Part shown: in pieces, positions 1 to 9,419 of the stretch
Layout: the number at the start of each line of letters is the position of its first letter
Numbering within the stretch: the first letter of the stretch is position 1
Assembly (NCBI GenBank): GCA_947626545.1
Contig: CANQSS010000018.1
Span: 1-41,067 of the forward strand
Source of the DNA: an uncultured Akkermansia sp.
GTDB taxonomy: Bacteria; Verrucomicrobiota; Verrucomicrobiia; Verrucomicrobiales; Akkermansiaceae
Direction: 5' to 3'
Length of the DNA stretch: 41,067 nucleotides
Notes under the pieces: generated by a model
Seen by the model: only the letters and a program-made list of their open reading frames with translations
Database searches by the model: none
Told to the model about the DNA's origin: nothing
Position numbers and translations under genes: made by a program

Positions 1-70
1 TAAGTGCGGATGGACAACGCGGATGCGTTGCCCCGACAGGGGCGAACCGCCGATGGGGCGGCGGTGAGTC
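1..70. repeat. Intergenic hairpin repeat, copy 1 (cut by window edge)
   Basis: Three consecutive hairpins can be read. CAACGC (15-20) pairs with GCGTTG (25-30) around the loop GGAT. CCCC (31-34) pairs with GGGG (39-42). ACCGCC (46-51) pairs with GGCGGT (60-65). The segment resembles the copies at 20437-20640 and 24722-25215. Compared with the 20460 copy, the first hairpin keeps the GGAT loop but has a compensatory stem change (A-T for G-C). The reading frame across 4-279 looks like a translation of the repeat, not a gene. Bases 70-208 show nothing else recognisable. Confidence 0.6.
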
Positions 71-208
71 AATTTGGAGAATTCCCGCGCATGCGCGCGA
101 ATTTTGCGAAGCAGGTGCGGAGGTGGGATTATTGTGCGACTGGCGGAGTGATGGGAAAGCGGCGGCGGAGCGGTTCTGTCTGTACAGTAGTGAATATCCT
201 ACCCCATC

Positions 209-228
209 TACGTATTTGCAATACGTAT
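209..228 (+). repeat. Left inverted repeat of candidate invertible promoter 1
   Basis: The 20-bp sequence TACGTATTTGCAATACGTAT is the exact reverse complement of 364-383. The site is itself a palindrome: 8-bp arms TACGTATT and AATACGTA around an asymmetric 3-nt centre, TGC. Its arrangement with the right repeat resembles the sites of invertible promoters in gut Bacteroidota. An operator dimer for a transcription factor is the main alternative. Confidence 0.7.
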
Positions 229-363
229 GTCAAGCCTCTGTTTGAAAAATTTTATCTTTCATATTCAATGCCTTATTGAGGGGGTCGCTTACTATAACGC
301 CGAAAAATATGGTTGTTTATATTTTTACAAGATTTATATCATCAAGGATTTATGCATGCGTGA
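229..363 (+). promoter_or_regulatory. Promoter region of the autotransporter between inverted repeats
   Basis: This AT-rich 135-bp segment lies between perfect inverted repeats and is the only upstream region of the autotransporter. A plausible rightward promoter is TTGTTT (313-318), 16 nt, then TATATC (335-340). Leftward candidates of similar quality exist, as expected for a segment that could work in either orientation. The promoter call is weak because AT-rich DNA offers many matches. The position between the repeats is exact. Confidence 0.4.
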
Positions 364-383
364 ATACGTATTGCAAATACGTA
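364..383 (-). repeat. Right inverted repeat of candidate invertible promoter 1
   Basis: Exact reverse complement of 209-228, centre GCA instead of TGC. It ends 35 bp before the autotransporter start codon, so it would lie in the 5' leader of a transcript that starts inside the segment. Confidence 0.7.
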
Positions 384-418
384 AACTGACTCCTAACTAA
401 AAATTATTTGACAACACC

Positions 419-3400
419 ATGAAACTTCACTTGCCCATTGGATTGAGAATCGCTCTCCTTACGGTCATCGCCAGCCTTTCCTTCGCTGCTGGGGATGTCA
501 CCATAACTCACGACGGACAGCCTGTTTCGCAGGAGGAGTACCCGGAGGGAATCATTCAGAAGGGAACTCCCATGGAAGGAGATATCGAGATCACGGTATC
601 CGACGACGAGCTCATCATTGAGGACGACCTGGCGCAGAAGGGTGATGCAACGATCACCGTCGACAAGGACGGTCGTATCGTTTTGAGGGAATTGGGCAGC
701 ATAGGATCGCTCAGCGTCAACGGGGATTTCAAAACAGAAATTACGGTTTTAGAAGGAGGCGAATTTCACCAGACCGGCGCCTCTGCCGTAGGTGGCGGCG
801 TGCCCTGGAATGGTGCGAAACATGACAAGGAGATCACGACAGAGACCGTTGTAACGGTTGATGGCGGTTTATACGAAATGAAGTCTACCGGTATGGTATA
901 TGATGAGAATGATGGTGGTTATTCATACAGCCGCTGTACACTGGGAGGATCAGACATTCAGTATTTCAATGCAAACATCGTCGATACGACAGATATTCAG
1001 GTGAAGAACGGCGGGCAGTTTCAGATGACTGCCGCCTTGGAGGGACGAAGTCCCAGTTTCTGTCTAATCGGTTACGCCGCAGAGAAGGGATCTCAAGTCG
1101 TCCTCAATGTGACTGTTGAGGGGGAGGGGAGTTTGTTTCAACTCCGATCCGAAGCAGGCAATGCGCACGCGTATCTGGCGCATGCGATGGCGGGGACTGT
1201 GAAAGATGCCACCATTCATATCATTGACAAGGGGAAGTTTGAATTGAGCCAGGCAGGTAGTGCGGGGGAGACGTATATCAACTACGCGTACTCCGGGGGA
1301 GGGCAAGAGGCGATTAATCATTGCGAGATCAAGCTGGAAAACGAAGGGACGATGGAGGTGCAAGGTATTTCCAACTATGATGCGGCAGGGATAGGCATCG
1401 CCTGTGCTCTGGGTGAATCCGGCGATCCATCCAGAGTCGCCATTGCCACAGCGGTGACGAAATTGACTGTAGGAAAGGGTAGCTCTTTCCGGATGCAGAG
1501 CGGAGCAATAGGTTGGGCGGAAGCCAAGAATGAAGGGAGCATCGCAACGAGCCAAACTTCTATTCTGGTTCAGGATGGCGGAAGTTTTACCATAGACGGA
1601 ACGGATCTGGGAACAACTTACTACAGCCAAAGGCGAGGTGGAGGCGGTAAGATGGTTGCGCAGACGGACATCACGGTGGAAGGTTCGGGTTCTTCCTTCA
1701 CTTTGGAGGGAGGAGCAACGATCGGGAGAGTCGGTTCAAATTATACTGATCCCTCCACTGTAGTGAACACAACGACAATTCTGGTGAAAGATGGCGGACT
1801 GTTCGAGATGAACGGAGGTACCCTGGGTTATGGTAAGAAGCGCGACAACTGCCAATATATTAACGTTGAGACCGGGACCGTTGCCGTCGAACTGCGAGGT
1901 GAGGGATCTGTCATGAGGATATCAGACGCGAAAATCGATAATCGCTTTCGAGGGAAGGTGACCATCGATGTGTACGATCAGTCTCGCCTGGAGTGGAATG
2001 ATTCATCAGTGGAGGCGAGCTCTACGTATTATGTGGAAGCTCCCATCATCACCATGCACGGAGGCGCATTGGAAGGAGGTACACAAGTGCCTTCGAATGT
2101 AAAAGTGAAGATTGATGTCGATAAGAGCTTCTCCGGAGACTTGGATATGGGCGGTTTGAGCGCATCAAAAATCCTGGAGGGATTTAAAATCGATGGTGCG
2201 GGGGCCGTGATTCAGAATCTGAGCGGTACGCTTACTATCAAAGGAACGGACAATCAGATTCGGGTCGGGAATCGAAGCGTGAAGCTCAGTGACGGGGAAT
2301 ATGCGGGAGATGCTAAGGCCCTCATTGGCCTCAATGACGGGGGTAGGGTGTCGTTTGACTCTAACTCGGGGAGCAAGCTTACCCTTCTGTTCGGCGGAGA
2401 TGTGATTGAGGATCTGGCCGGTCAAAGAGAAAAGGAAGAGGTTTCCCTGGAGATTTGGTTCACGAATGGAACAGTGGATCTTAAACAGAGAACTGCTCAA
2501 GATATTTTCCAGGTAGGCGCCGGTTGGGGGCTTGACGTGGAAAAGGTAACCATAACTGAAGCAGGAGGAAAAATCACCCTCTCCGGTTCCACAAAGGATG
2601 TGTGGTTTTCCTCGGAGGCGGATAAGGGAGGAGGACACTCTGAGGAAAATTTGAGTGCCGTTTCCGACAAGGTTAAAATCGTGATCGATGAGAGCGCGAC
2701 CCTGAATGCTGATCAAAAAGGCACGCTGAATCTCTTGGAAGGAACGGAGGGAAAGAATCTCGACATCACGGGCAGTGCGGAAGTTGTCCTGGATCATACA
2801 GGTACTCCTTTCCATTCGAGTGATACGGAGTTCCAGGGTAACATCAATGTCACGGGTGAGGCAAGTCTCAAGAAAACCGGGGAAGGTTCGCTGACCGTTG
2901 ATGGCAACCTGACAGCCGGCGCTGTGAATGTAGCTGCCGGTGAACTTGTGCTGAAGGGTGCCGACAATACGGTTGCGGGAGAGCTCAGCATGGCAGCGGA
3001 AGGGACGTTGCAAGTGGCGAAGGACGGTCAGCTCACCCTTTCCGGGGATAGTAATTTGACCGCCGGCACACTCACCGGGGAAGGCACGATCACCGTGGCG
3101 GAAGAAAGCGGCAGTTTAACCGTAGGAGAAGGAGTTACGCTGGGCAAAGACCTTTCTCTGCGGGTGAAGGGCAACTTAACGCTTCATGGGGAGCGTGGTA
3201 CGGAGGAAGGCGAGGGCGCCATCACCGGCTCCGGCACCTTGACCGTTGATAAGGAAGGGCAATTGAGCACCGGTCCACACCTGAATGTGGGAATCTCCGG
3301 GGTTGATGTGCAGGGCATCCTGAGCCAGGGAGGTGGTCAAATTGCCGCAAACGATATCGTTGTAGGAAAAGACGGCAAGTACGAGCTTAAAGACGGCACG

Positions 3401-6400
3401 ATTGGTGCGTTGCCGCAGGACGATGTACCCGGAACGTTGAGTCTGAATGTAGCGGGCGCTTTTGAGATGAGCGGAGGCGAGATTACCGACGGTGCGTTCA
3501 CGCTGAGCGATAACGCAAGCCTGACGCAGAGTGACGGGACAATCAACGGCGGCTCCGTCACGCTAAACGGCAGCGCGACAATGAAACAGACAGGCGGCAA
3601 GGTTACCGGCGGCACGTTGAAGCTGAGCGATGGTGCAAGCCTGAAGCAGAGTGATGCCGGGATAATCAACGGCAGCACCATCACATTGAGCGGGGAGGGC
3701 ACTAGCTTTGCCCAAGAGGGCGGAAGCATTGGTGAAGGTGCGAAATTCTCGCTGAGCGATAGTGCGACCATGACGCAGACAGGAGGCCAGATTACCGGAG
3801 GCACGTTGGAGCTGAGTGGTGGCGCAAGCCTGACGCAGAGTGATGCCGGGACAATCAGCGGCAGCTCCATCACACTGAGCAACGGCGCTCAGATGAGTCA
3901 GAAGGGAGAGGCAGTGATCAAGGGCGGGACCATCACATTGAGCGGGGAGGGCACTAGCTTTGCCCAAGAGGGTGGAAGCATTGGTGAAGGTGCGAAATTC
4001 TCGCTGAGCGATAGTGCGACCATGACGCAGACAGGAGGCCAGATTACCGGAGGCACGTTGGAGCTGAACGACAGCGCGGCTCTGATACAGAGTGACGCCG
4101 GAACAATCGACGGCGGCTCCATCACACTGAACGGCAGCGCAAATCTGACGCAGAGCAACGGGACAATCAATGGCGCCTCCATCAAGCTGAACGGCAGCGC
4201 GACCATGAAGCAGACGGGGGGCGAGGTTACCGACGGCGCGTTCACGCTGAGCGATAACGCGACCCTGACGCAGAGCAACGGGACAATTGACGGTGGCTCC
4301 ATCACACTGAACGGCAGCGCAAATCTGACGCAGAGCGACGGGACAATCGACGACGCCTCCATCAAGCTGAGCGGCAGCGCGACCATGAAGCAGACAGGCG
4401 GCGAGATTATCGGTGGCAAGTTGGAGCTAAGCGGCGGCGCAAAACTGACGCAGAGTGACGCCGGAACAATCAGCGGCAGCTCCATCACACTGAGCGGGGA
4501 GGAAACTGGCTTCACCCAGGCGGGCGGAAGCATTGGTGAAGGTGCGACATTCTCGTTGAAGGACGGAGCGACCCTCACTCTCAGCGGCGGGAGCATGAAT
4601 GGCGCCGTCACCATGGAAGGGGAGGCAAGCCTCTACGACCTGGGCAATCAGGCAGCGGAAGGAAGCATCACCATGCACGGCGGGAACCTGGCAAATGCCG
4701 GGAATTATGCGGGGACCTTGGCCATTCAGACCGATGACACGTACACCGGCGCATTGGATTTGGGCGGAGTCGATGCTGCGTGCATCACCCAGGTCCAGAT
4801 TGGAGCGTCCGAAACGGAAATGCGCAACTTGAAGAGCGGCAGCACGCTCACCTTCAGGGAGGGGGATCAGATGGTGGTGGGAGAACAACACGTGTACCGC
4901 GAAGGACAAACCGAACCGGCGGGAGGAACGATGGTGCAATTCCAGGAAGGAAGAGGACAGATCGCCTTCGATGAAAATAGTGCGTTGCGGTTGCACCTGA
5001 AGAGCGAGGTGCTGAAGGGTCTCGAAGGGCAGCTGGAAATCCTCTTCACCAACGGCAGCTTCAGCGGGATGCCGGAAGGAGGACAAAAGGAGTTGGAAGC
5101 GTGGCTGGGAGAGCACTTTGTGCTGGATGCAGGACTGGAGGATATCAAGGTGCTGCTGCTGAATGATGCAGAAGACGGACACCTGATCCTTACGGGCAGC
5201 TCGTCGGGCATCTGGATCGCCTCGCGCAACGGACAAAACGTGGACGTGGCGGATCTGTTGAACCACTACAGCGCGGTCATTGCGGACAAGGACCTGACCC
5301 TCACACTGCCGACCACGCAGGGAGAGACGCTCACTATCGTCAACCAGTTGCAAAATGAAAGAGAGACGCACGGCGACTTCATCGTGAAGACAGAATTGGG
5401 AGCCACAGCCAACCACACCGTACAGCTGCACAATGCGAATACCAACGGCGATAATGGCGGCACGGACTTCTACGGAAATATTCGCGTAGAAGGAACAGGG
5501 CTGGAAGCCGCAACCCTCGAGAAAACAGGAGATGCGGCGCTGAACGTGTACGGGAACGTGGAGAGCAGCGGCGCCGTGGAGGTGAAAGAAGGCACCCTTG
5601 CTCTGGGTGGAACAGCCAACAGCATCGGAACACTCGCTATGAGCGGAGGCGAGTTGCAGGTGAACGGGACGTTGGCGTTAACCGGGGCGACGGAGATGAG
5701 TGAGGGGAGTAGCGGGAGCATAAGCGGCACGGGCAACGTGAAGCTCGGCAGCGGAGCAAGCCTGACCTTAGCCGGTGGAGTGAGCTATGGGGTGCAAAAC
5801 ACGCAACTCGATCACGGCGCTCAGATGAGCCAGAAGGGAGAGGCAGCGATCAAAGGCGGCTCCATCACACTGAGCGGGGAGGGCACTAGCTTCACCCAAG
5901 CGGGTGGAAGCATTGGTAAAGATGTGACATTCTCGCTGGGTGACGGAGCAAAACTCACCCTCAGCGGCGGGAGCATGAATGGCGCCGTTACCATGGAAGG
6001 GAAAACGAGCAGCTACGACTTGGGCAATCAGGCCGCGCAAGGAAGCATCACCATGCACGGCGGGAGCCTGGCAAATGCCGGGAGCTATGCGGGGAGCTTA
6101 GTCATCCAGACCGGTGACACGTACACCGGCGCGGTGGATCTTGGCGGAGTGGACGCCGCGTGCATCACAAGCATCCAACTGGCGGGCAAAGACACTTACC
6201 TCACCGGACTGAAGGAGGGGAGTACCCTGACCCTGCATGCCGATGACAGCTTCAAGGTCACGGAGCAAAACGTATGGGAAAGTGGAGAAGAAGCGCTTGA
6301 AGGCAAGCAAGCCATCATGCAATTCGGAACGAATGCAGGTGATGCCGGTGATCAGAGTATCGTAGATGTAGCGGATGGTGTCCAAATTAAATTGGATCTT

Positions 6401-9145
6401 GATGGGAAGCTGGTCGCCGCCCAAAGGGGCCACATCACTCTGGAGGTTTGGCTCACAAACGGCAGGTTGACAGGCGAGAATTCCGAGACTTGGGCGAAGG
6501 AGCACTTCACACTTGGAACAGGATGGGGATTGAGTGTCGAGAGCTGGAATGCCGAAAAGGGTAAGCTTATCTTGTCCGGCAAGAGCAATGTATGGGATGC
6601 GGCCGCTGACGGAACTGAAGATGCCGTGGGTCATGTGAGTGTGGATGCCGAAACACTTTCTCAATTCGACAAAGTGGTAATTGATGAACGGACAACGGTG
6701 ACGGCAGAGGGACAGGATGGAGTCGTCAGGCAGCTCGAAGGCAGTACAGACTTGGAGATCCAGGGAAGCGGCATCGTGGCATTCGAAAACAAACATGAGG
6801 AGTCCGCTTTTGTTCCCACGGGCGATACAACCCTCCACGGCAACATAGTTGCCGGAGATGAAGTTGATCTCAGAAAGACCGGAGACGCAAGTCTGACTGT
6901 GGACGGCGATCTGAAAGCCGGTGGGGATGTCGCCGTGGAGGAGGGCAAGCTGGCGATTGGCGGCAATGACAGCTTCATCGACGGCGAGCTTTCTCTCGGC
7001 GACAAGGAAAATGCTAAGAGTGGCGAACTGCAGGTGGACGGCAAGCTCACGCTCTCCCAAAGTCAGGATTTGACCGGCAGCCAGGGTAGCATCACCGGTA
7101 ACGGCACCGTTGTGCTGGATGGTGACTTCACCGTGGGTGGTGTGGAGCTGGGCGAGGACTTAACCTTCCAAATGGGCAAAGCTAAAAGCGCTGACTTTGG
7201 AGACAAAGCGGTCACCCTTCAGGATCTGGAGGGGGAAAAAGAGGTGACGGCAGGAGAAGGCGTCACGCTGACAGGGGAAGGCACGTTCTCGGGCACCATC
7301 AACGGCGATACGACAGTGCAGGGTGAATACGCACTCAGCGGAGCGACCATTAACGGCACGCTGGACAACGGCGGCGCTGGCGGCACGGGAAGCACGCTGA
7401 AGATCGCGTCGGGAGATAGCTCTGCCGGAGCGCAAATCACGGTAAATGGCGACATCGTCTTCCGCAAAGGAGCCGAAACGGACTTCACAATCAACCTGAG
7501 TGATCCGGGACTTTGGACAGCGAATGAAGAAGAGCACGATGCTACCATGCTTTCAACGGGAAAGACCATCTACATCGAGAAAGGAACCAAGTTCGTGATC
7601 GACTGTTCCCAGAAAGGTATTTCCGACGCAAAGGGCGACCTGACTCATGTGGTCATTTTGAGAGGTGGATTGATCCAGGAAGTTGAGAAGTACGACGCTC
7701 CTGAGAAGAACTCCGGAGCAAACAGGCAAGCCGTTTACGCCGCGTCCGCGAGGGCTGCATATGCCATGCAAACTCGTGCAGCAGAGGAGCAGCCGGAAGA
7801 ACAGCAGGTGCGGGAAGCCCAAGTGGAAGGAGGCGTTCTCTTCAACCAACTCTACGAGACTCCCACCATGTGGACGAACGGGACTGAGAGCTGGATAGAT
7901 GCCAAGCATCGCACGATGAGTCCGCTTGCCAACCTCGCCACAACTTCGAACAGCATGAGCGGATTGAGGCTGCTCTGGCAGGATCTCAATGATAAAGGGC
8001 TCACGCAAGCAACGCAGCAAGTGAGCGAAATCCTTGCTCTGCTCGATAACCTCGCAGCGACGAATCCGGCAGCAGCGAGGCAAATGATGGCGGCCGTGGC
8101 GGGCAGCACGCTCACCTCCCTTTCCTCTGCTCAGAATGCCGCACTGCGCAATCAAATGAGCCGCGTGCGTGATCACGCCTTGCAGGCGGCCCGCCTGCGC
8201 GGGGACGGTCATTGGGGGAATGGACAGGAAAATGTTGTGACGGATCCGAAGGGAGTCACCGTCCGCACTGCCCAACAGACGCTTTCCTCCGGCTCGACAA
8301 CGCATGCCTGGATAGAAGGCACCAGCTTCTTCTCCGAGCAGCACAGCGTCGGGGATGAAAGCGGCTATCGCCTCAACAGTTGGGGAGGAGCCGTGGGAGT
8401 CGATAAGCAGTTGGCCGACAACTGGAGCGTTGGGGCGTATTTGTCGGCTAGCTACGGCGATCTTGAAGCACGCGCGGCAGAGTATGCCAAGGGAGATATG
8501 GACACGTATGCAGTGGGCGTATGGGGACAAAACCACACGGGACGCTGGGGCAATACCCTGCTTGCCCTGTGGGCCTGGAATGATGCTTCGCTGAGACGCA
8601 TGGTTAACCACGGGGCAGGCTACGCCGGACGCAGTGATGCGGATGGCTACAGCATCGGAGCGCAGTGGGAATTGACCTATGACCTCTACATGAACGAGAG
8701 AAAGACAAACGTCTTGCAACCTCTCTTCAGTGTAGCTGTGATGCGTACGGAGATGGACGGCTTTAGCGAGAAGGGAGCCGGTTCCCTCGGACTGAATGTG
8801 AAAGACCAGACGCGTGATACGGTGACTCTCGCGCTGGGTGCGCGTTGGTTGGCCGAGATCGGTTCAGGTAAAGCGATCAACCGAACCGTGAACACAGAGC
8901 TGCATGCCAACGTGGCTCAGGATCTGGGAGACCGCCGAAGCGATGCGGATGTGGCATTGCAGGCAAATCCGACTTACATCCGCAACGTGCGGGGAGCCAA
9001 GGCAGGTAGCACGGCGCTCCAATTCGGCGCGGGGGTGAACGTGCCGGTGACGCCGAACTCGCAGATCTACGTGAATGCCGGCGGCGAGCTGCGCGAGCAT
9101 GCCAGCTCGTGGAATGCCGCATTGGGCGTACGAATGGGCTTCTAA
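419..9145 (+). CDS. Giant type Va autotransporter with repetitive passenger
   Basis: A 2,908-residue secreted or surface protein. Residues 1-24 form a Sec signal peptide (charged start, LLTVIASLSFAAG). The passenger is built of short GGxITLSGxA-type units expected to fold as a beta-helix. It includes three larger related modules, each with an L-E-I/V-W/L-F/L-T-N-G motif (near residues 680, 1540 and 2010). From about residue 2620 to the end is an autotransporter beta-barrel domain (alternating hydrophobic strands, terminal Phe) that inserts in the outer membrane. Residues 2450-2530 are rich in Ala, Gln and Glu and may be a linker. Adhesion or surface display is likely but the ligand is unknown. 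The ATG follows a region flanked by a perfect inverted repeat, suggesting phase-variable expression. The long antisense frames inside it are by-products of repetitive GC-rich DNA. Confidence 0.93.
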   Translation: MKLHLPIGLRIALLTVIASLSFAAGDVTITHDGQPVSQEEYPEGIIQKGTPMEGDIEITVSDDELIIEDDLAQKGDATITVDKDGRIVLRELGSIGSLSVNGDFKTEITVLEGGEFHQTGASAVGGGVPWNGAKHDKEITTETVVTVDGGLYEMKSTGMVYDENDGGYSYSRCTLGGSDIQYFNANIVDTTDIQVKNGGQFQMTAALEGRSPSFCLIGYAAEKGSQVVLNVTVEGEGSLFQLRSEAGNAHAYLAHAMAGTVKDATIHIIDKGKFELSQAGSAGETYINYAYSGGGQEAINHCEIKLENEGTMEVQGISNYDAAGIGIACALGESGDPSRVAIATAVTKLTVGKGSSFRMQSGAIGWAEAKNEGSIATSQTSILVQDGGSFTIDGTDLGTTYYSQRRGGGGKMVAQTDITVEGSGSSFTLEGGATIGRVGSNYTDPSTVVNTTTILVKDGGLFEMNGGTLGYGKKRDNCQYINVETGTVAVELRGEGSVMRISDAKIDNRFRGKVTIDVYDQSRLEWNDSSVEASSTYYVEAPIITMHGGALEGGTQVPSNVKVKIDVDKSFSGDLDMGGLSASKILEGFKIDGAGAVIQNLSGTLTIKGTDNQIRVGNRSVKLSDGEYAGDAKALIGLNDGGRVSFDSNSGSKLTLLFGGDVIEDLAGQREKEEVSLEIWFTNGTVDLKQRTAQDIFQVGAGWGLDVEKVTITEAGGKITLSGSTKDVWFSSEADKGGGHSEENLSAVSDKVKIVIDESATLNADQKGTLNLLEGTEGKNLDITGSAEVVLDHTGTPFHSSDTEFQGNINVTGEASLKKTGEGSLTVDGNLTAGAVNVAAGELVLKGADNTVAGELSMAAEGTLQVAKDGQLTLSGDSNLTAGTLTGEGTITVAEESGSLTVGEGVTLGKDLSLRVKGNLTLHGERGTEEGEGAITGSGTLTVDKEGQLSTGPHLNVGISGVDVQGILSQGGGQIAANDIVVGKDGKYELKDGTIGALPQDDVPGTLSLNVAGAFEMSGGEITDGAFTLSDNASLTQSDGTINGGSVTLNGSATMKQTGGKVTGGTLKLSDGASLKQSDAGIINGSTITLSGEGTSFAQEGGSIGEGAKFSLSDSATMTQTGGQITGGTLELSGGASLTQSDAGTISGSSITLSNGAQMSQKGEAVIKGGTITLSGEGTSFAQEGGSIGEGAKFSLSDSATMTQTGGQITGGTLELNDSAALIQSDAGTIDGGSITLNGSANLTQSNGTINGASIKLNGSATMKQTGGEVTDGAFTLSDNATLTQSNGTIDGGSITLNGSANLTQSDGTIDDASIKLSGSATMKQTGGEIIGGKLELSGGAKLTQSDAGTISGSSITLSGEETGFTQAGGSIGEGATFSLKDGATLTLSGGSMNGAVTMEGEASLYDLGNQAAEGSITMHGGNLANAGNYAGTLAIQTDDTYTGALDLGGVDAACITQVQIGASETEMRNLKSGSTLTFREGDQMVVGEQHVYREGQTEPAGGTMVQFQEGRGQIAFDENSALRLHLKSEVLKGLEGQLEILFTNGSFSGMPEGGQKELEAWLGEHFVLDAGLEDIKVLLLNDAEDGHLILTGSSSGIWIASRNGQNVDVADLLNHYSAVIADKDLTLTLPTTQGETLTIVNQLQNERETHGDFIVKTELGATANHTVQLHNANTNGDNGGTDFYGNIRVEGTGLEAATLEKTGDAALNVYGNVESSGAVEVKEGTLALGGTANSIGTLAMSGGELQVNGTLALTGATEMSEGSSGSISGTGNVKLGSGASLTLAGGVSYGVQNTQLDHGAQMSQKGEAAIKGGSITLSGEGTSFTQAGGSIGKDVTFSLGDGAKLTLSGGSMNGAVTMEGKTSSYDLGNQAAQGSITMHGGSLANAGSYAGSLVIQTGDTYTGAVDLGGVDAACITSIQLAGKDTYLTGLKEGSTLTLHADDSFKVTEQNVWESGEEALEGKQAIMQFGTNAGDAGDQSIVDVADGVQIKLDLDGKLVAAQRGHITLEVWLTNGRLTGENSETWAKEHFTLGTGWGLSVESWNAEKGKLILSGKSNVWDAAADGTEDAVGHVSVDAETLSQFDKVVIDERTTVTAEGQDGVVRQLEGSTDLEIQGSGIVAFENKHEESAFVPTGDTTLHGNIVAGDEVDLRKTGDASLTVDGDLKAGGDVAVEEGKLAIGGNDSFIDGELSLGDKENAKSGELQVDGKLTLSQSQDLTGSQGSITGNGTVVLDGDFTVGGVELGEDLTFQMGKAKSADFGDKAVTLQDLEGEKEVTAGEGVTLTGEGTFSGTINGDTTVQGEYALSGATINGTLDNGGAGGTGSTLKIASGDSSAGAQITVNGDIVFRKGAETDFTINLSDPGLWTANEEEHDATMLSTGKTIYIEKGTKFVIDCSQKGISDAKGDLTHVVILRGGLIQEVEKYDAPEKNSGANRQAVYAASARAAYAMQTRAAEEQPEEQQVREAQVEGGVLFNQLYETPTMWTNGTESWIDAKHRTMSPLANLATTSNSMSGLRLLWQDLNDKGLTQATQQVSEILALLDNLAATNPAAARQMMAAVAGSTLTSLSSAQNAALRNQMSRVRDHALQAARLRGDGHWGNGQENVVTDPKGVTVRTAQQTLSSGSTTHAWIEGTSFFSEQHSVGDESGYRLNSWGGAVGVDKQLADNWSVGAYLSASYGDLEARAAEYAKGDMDTYAVGVWGQNHTGRWGNTLLALWAWNDASLRRMVNHGAGYAGRSDADGYSIGAQWELTYDLYMNERKTNVLQPLFSVAVMRTEMDGFSEKGAGSLGLNVKDQTRDTVTLALGARWLAEIGSGKAINRTVNTELHANVAQDLGDRRSDADVALQANPTYIRNVRGAKAGSTALQFGAGVNVPVTPNSQIYVNAGGELREHASSWNAALGVRMGF
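3677..3815 (+). repeat. 139-bp repeat in autotransporter, copy 1
   Basis: Matches 3929-4067 with a single mismatch at an offset of 252 bp (84 codons), so the frame is kept. A looser 180-bp repeat covers 4117-4480 in the same tract. Near-identity at DNA level implies recent duplication or gene conversion. Confidence 0.9.
3929..4067 (+). repeat. 139-bp repeat in autotransporter, copy 2
   Basis: Second copy of 3677-3815. Unequal crossing-over between the two would add or remove 84 residues without a frameshift. Confidence 0.9.
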
Positions 9146-9228
9146 GCTATGCAAGCAACTCGGTTTCTCGGGTAGGCTCGTTGCCAAAACAACGATAATC
9201 CTTACTTTCATTCGAGCGAGACAACGCA

Positions 9229-9261
9229 CCGTCCGTCGCTATCCCGTGTAGCGACGGACGG
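9229..9261. terminator. Strong hairpin after the autotransporter gene
   Basis: CCGTCCGTCGCT (9229-9240) pairs perfectly with AGCGACGGACGG (9250-9261) around a 9-nt loop, 84 bp after the autotransporter stop codon. No T-run follows, so it may act as a transcript-end or RNA-stability hairpin, not a classic intrinsic terminator. Confidence 0.55.
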
Positions 9262-9373
9262 ATGGTTGATGCAACCGCTCGTGATCATGCCGTCTTTAAG
9301 CGTGTATGTTCCAGACATGCGAGTTCGAGAAAGAATTAGTTGTTTCCTTTTAGGGTGCAATGAAGATTCTACC

Positions 9374-9401
9374 TTGACAGGATGAACCGGTGTGGTATCC
9401 T
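9374..9401 (+). promoter_or_regulatory. Sigma70-type promoter of the fucose operon
   Basis: TTGACA (9374-9379), 16-nt spacer, TATCCT (9396-9401). A start site near 9408 would leave only about 12 nt before the ATG at 9420, and no Shine-Dalgarno sequence is visible there. This also argues against the in-frame start at 9390, which overlaps the promoter. Confidence 0.6.
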
Positions 9402-9419
9402 GATACGCAGACTACAGCT

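Noticed and set aside
1064..8719. Many long antisense and out-of-frame reading frames in the autotransporter gene, including one of 388 codons at 7553-8719
   Set aside because: They mirror the repeated GC-rich coding frame, show no domain-like sequence, and lie inside a certain gene.
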